Assembly (NCBI RefSeq): GCF_024171945.1
Contig: NZ_JAMTCR010000002.1
Span: forward strand, 806,001-870,000
Source of the DNA: Actinokineospora globicatena
Lineage (GTDB): Bacteria > Actinomycetota > Actinomycetes > Mycobacteriales > Pseudonocardiaceae
DNA: 64,000 bases
Direction of reading: 5' to 3'
Shown: positions 61,582 through 64,000 of the stretch, one piece after another
How the letters are laid out: every line of letters begins with the position of its first letter
Position numbering within the stretch: position 1 is the stretch's first letter
Translations under genes and position numbers: made by a program
Notes under the pieces: generated by a model
Database searches by the model: none
What the model was told of the DNA's origin: nothing
Seen by the model: the letters and a program-made list of their open reading frames with translations, nothing else

Positions 61582-62675
61582 GCGCCGAGCACCTCGCGAA
61601 CGGTGGTGACGATGGTGTCGATCTGGTCCGCGGTGAGCTTCGGGTGCACCGGCAGCGACAGGGCCTGCTCGGCGACCTTGGTGGCGACCGGGGCTTCGGA
61701 GGCGATGACGCGCGGGTGGTCGCGGTAGCAGTCGTAGTCGAAGACGAGCTTCGGGTAGTACGTGCCGTTGCCGATGCCGCGCTCGGTGAGCTTGGCGGCG
61801 AACTCGTCGCGGCTGACGGCGGCGTCCTCGGTGACCAGCACGGTGTACTGGTGCCACACGTGCTCGCGGCCGGGCAGCACAGCGGGCGTCTCCAGGCCGG
61901 GGATGCCCGCGAGGCCCTCGGTCAGCGCGGCGGCGTTGCGGCGGCGCGCGTCGGTCAGCGTCGAGAGCTTCTCCAGCTGCGGGATGCCGACGGCGGCGTG
62001 CAGGTCGGTCAGCCGGTAGTTGTGACCGGCGACCTCGTACTGGTAGCGGGCGCGCATGCCCTGGTTGCGCAGCACGCGCAGCCGGTCGGCGAGCGCGGCG
62101 TCGCTGGTGGTGATCACGCCGCCCTCGGCGGTGGTGACGTTCTTGGTGGCGTAGAGCGAGAAGCAGCCGATGCCGTAGCTGCCAGCCGGGCGCCCGTCGA
62201 AGGTCGCGCCGACGGCCTGCGCGGCGTCCTCGACCACGGCGAGGCCGTGCTCCTCGGCCAGCGGCACGAGCTTGCCCATGTCCGCGGTCTGCCCGTAGAG
62301 GTGCACGGGCATGAGGACCTTGGTCCGGTCGGTCACCGCGGCGGCGACCGAGTTCGGGTCCAGGTTGAAGTCGGTGCGGCTGATGTCGGCGAACCGGGCG
62401 GTCGCCCCCGCCTCCAGGATCGCGTTGAGCGTGGCGACGAAGGTGAACGGCGTGGTCACCACCTCGTCACCGGGCTGCAGGTCGAGCACCTCGATGGCCG
62501 CGACCAGCGCCGTGGTGCCGTTGTTCACCGCCACCGCGTGCGGGACGCCTGCCACCTCCGCGAAGGCGTCCTCGAACCGCTTGACCATGGGACCCTGCGC
62601 GATGACTCCGGACCGCAGCACTTCCAGGACCAGCGGCTCGGCGTCGGCGACGTCGACGACGGTGATGGGGATCAT
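61578..62675 (-). CDS. DegT/DnrJ/EryC1-family sugar aminotransferase
   Basis: Encodes 365 residues. It is a PLP enzyme transferring an amino group to a keto-sugar nucleotide, probably at C3 (GnnB/WbpE-like). AVNNGTTALVAAIEVL, TTPFTFVATLNAIL, VEDAAQAVGATFDG and the PLP lysine Lys178 in YATKNVTTAEGGV are present; the C-terminus has FDYDCYRDHP for substrate contact. The ATG at 62675 follows GAGCGAGG; a TTG at 62693 is the alternative. It is first in the operon with the dehydrogenase and acyltransferase. Confidence 0.9.
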   Translation of the reverse strand: MIPITVVDVADAEPLVLEVLRSGVIAQGPMVKRFEDAFAEVAGVPHAVAVNNGTTALVAAIEVLDLQPGDEVVTTPFTFVATLNAILEAGATARFADISRTDFNLDPNSVAAAVTDRTKVLMPVHLYGQTADMGKLVPLAEEHGLAVVEDAAQAVGATFDGRPAGSYGIGCFSLYATKNVTTAEGGVITTSDAALADRLRVLRNQGMRARYQYEVAGHNYRLTDLHAAVGIPQLEKLSTLTDARRRNAAALTEGLAGIPGLETPAVLPGREHVWHQYTVLVTEDAAVSRDEFAAKLTERGIGNGTYYPKLVFDYDCYRDHPRVIASEAPVATKVAEQALSLPVHPKLTADQIDTIVTTVREVLGA

Positions 62676-62750
62676 GCCTCGCTCAAGCTCCAACCTCGGG
62701 GGACGCGGTCCTGGCGGATCGCGTCCCCACGGTACCGGCCGGGGCCGGGG

Positions 62751-64000
62751 TCACTCCGTCTGGCCCGGGCGCAGCACCGGGCCGCAGGGGCGGCGGTTGG
62801 CGGTCTTGTTGAGCTCGAGGATCGGCTCGACCCTGGCCCGGGTGTACTCGCGCAGCCGGGTGAGCGTGGCCTCGTCGGTGACGACGTCCTTGCGGACCCA
62901 GTAGCCGACCAGGTTGTACGAGGTCTGGATACCGGGCCAGCCGCCGGGCGCGTGGTAGATCAGGTGGTAGTCCTGCTCGAACCGCGGGTCGATGTTGAAG
63001 CCGAGGGACAGGTCCCAGGTGCCGATGAAGGTGATGAAGCTCGGCTTGGCCTCGTTGAAGGTGTAGTCGCGCAGGCCTGCCACGTCGGAGCGGCCGAGGA
63101 ACTCGGCCATCTTGGCGTCGCCGAGCCCGGCCAGGTCGATCAGCCGGAGCTTGCTGGCCATGGACTGGCCGCCGAGGTCGATGACCCCGGCGCTGAGGTC
63201 GTCGCGGCCGACGATGTCGGCCATGCCGTTCATGGTGCGGGCGTCGCGCTCGACGACGACGCACAGCGGGGTCTTGGCGGCCATCCGCCAGTCGCGGGCC
63301 GAGATGTCGAACTGCACGAACGAGATCGCCCCGGCGATGACCAGGCCGACCGCCAGCAGCACCCGGGCGCGGACGCGGGCCACGTCCCACACGATGGTGA
63401 GCGTCACACCGCCGATGAGCGCGCCGAGGGTCCAGATCGGGGTGGCGAAGCGGAACTCGCCCATCCAGTCGGCCTGCAGCACGCAGAACGCGAGGACCGC
63501 GAGGCCGAGCGGCACGAGCAGCCCGGCCAGGTGCGCCCTGGTCGGGGTGCGGCGGGCGAGGGTGGCGGCGACCAGGCCGACGACGAGCAGCGCCGAGGCC
63601 CAGCCGACGTAGTCGACCAGCAGGCTGGGCTTGCCCAGGTCGGCGAGCACGGGCAGCGGCTGGTCCTTGGCCACGGCGGTGTTGGGCACCAAGCGGTGGA
63701 AGGTGAACCAGCGGTAGACCAGGTAGGCGCCGAAGGGCACCGCGAACGCGCCGACGGAGATGGCGCCCGCGACGAACGTCTGCTTGATCCGGTCGCGGCG
63801 CAGGAACAGCAGCGCGACGATGCCGAACGCGCCCGCGTAGACCGCACCGTCCGGCCTGCTCAGCGCCGCACCCGCGGCGAGCACGCCAACGAGGGTGGCG
63901 GTGCGCCAGTTCAGCAGCCGGTCCGCGGCGATCGCCCTGGTCAGCACAGCGGCGACGGCGGTGACGAACAGCGCGTAGACCGGGTTCTCCAGGCCGGAGA
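62751..64000 (-). CDS. Polytopic membrane protein, GT-C-like (5' part beyond the window)
   Basis: Open to the right edge; 416 residues are visible. The visible part begins SGLENPVYALF, which resembles the catalytic-loop region of GT-C glycosyltransferases such as AftB. About six helices (LVGVLAAGAALSRPDGAVYAGAFGIVALLF and onward) precede a soluble C-terminal domain of about 190 residues after FVQFDISARDWRM. It may add a sugar from a polyprenyl-phosphate donor outside the membrane. The assignment to AftB or a related transferase needs the missing half. Confidence 0.65.
   Translation of the reverse strand, partial: SGLENPVYALFVTAVAAVLTRAIAADRLLNWRTATLVGVLAAGAALSRPDGAVYAGAFGIVALLFLRRDRIKQTFVAGAISVGAFAVPFGAYLVYRWFTFHRLVPNTAVAKDQPLPVLADLGKPSLLVDYVGWASALLVVGLVAATLARRTPTRAHLAGLLVPLGLAVLAFCVLQADWMGEFRFATPIWTLGALIGGVTLTIVWDVARVRARVLLAVGLVIAGAISFVQFDISARDWRMAAKTPLCVVVERDARTMNGMADIVGRDDLSAGVIDLGGQSMASKLRLIDLAGLGDAKMAEFLGRSDVAGLRDYTFNEAKPSFITFIGTWDLSLGFNIDPRFEQDYHLIYHAPGGWPGIQTSYNLVGYWVRKDVVTDEATLTRLREYTRARVEPILELNKTANRRPCGPVLRPGQTE

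Overview
The window is chromosomal DNA of a high-GC actinomycete whose cell wall contains arabinogalactan, most likely a member of the Pseudonocardiales (Actinokineospora/Saccharothrix-like; the genus is a guess). The evidence is the set glf, glfT1, glfT2, ubiA, dprE1, dprE2, gtrA and wzm/wzt, an EspG-type ESX protein, a Bpa proteasome activator, and leaderless promoters (TANNNT 6-8 nt before the start codon). I saw no phage, IS element or CRISPR array.

Region 1 (1-12 kb) is mostly housekeeping and catabolic: a secreted GH20 hexosaminidase behind a DasR-type operator, a bacterial poly(ADP-ribose) glycohydrolase, a signal peptidase I with an altered general base, tRNA-Arg and tRNA-Ser, an aminoacyl-phosphatidylglycerol synthase, 3-oxoacid CoA-transferase ScoAB, an EspG-like gene coupled to a dienelactone-hydrolase pseudoenzyme, a HisC/Pat aminotransferase and a TauE/SafE permease. 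Region 2 (12-27 kb) has a GntR regulator divergent from an MFS transporter with twin operators between them. It then encodes mostly exported proteins: two LAxTG-anchored repeat proteins (one interrupted by an in-frame TAG), a zinc metallopeptidase, a 5'-nucleotidase and two tandem M28 aminopeptidases. A MarR regulator and tRNA-Ser(UGA) lie among them.

Region 3 (27-48 kb) parallels the Mycobacterium tuberculosis Rv3772-Rv3809c cell-wall region: quinone oxidoreductase, class-V aminotransferase-like protein, bpa, then wzm-wzt-glfT1, gtrA, dprE1-dprE2, ubiA, PAP2 phosphatase and glf. These genes make and export the galactan precursor and make the decaprenyl-phosphoryl-arabinose donor. Two insertions stand out. 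Between bpa and wzm is a compact nonulosonic (sialic) acid locus: neuA, neuC, neuB and a small protein carrying GT29 sialyltransferase motifs. Between dprE2 and ubiA is a 1026-residue AfsR/SARP regulator.

Region 4 (48-64 kb) carries an F420-type oxidoreductase, a HAD phosphatase, a cold-shock protein, two tandem GlfT2-like galactofuranosyltransferases, and further polysaccharide genes: DUF2304 protein, two GT2 enzymes, a flippase-like protein and a UDP-GlcNAc-2-epimerase-like protein. A DegT aminotransferase / Gfo-Idh dehydrogenase / LpxA-like acyltransferase operon follows, typical of 3-amino-sugar nucleotide synthesis. The window ends inside a polytopic GT-C-like protein. Three diverged copies of one intergenic element, each with a DnaA-box-like TTATCCACA, lie at 30.7, 50.3 and 59.7 kb.
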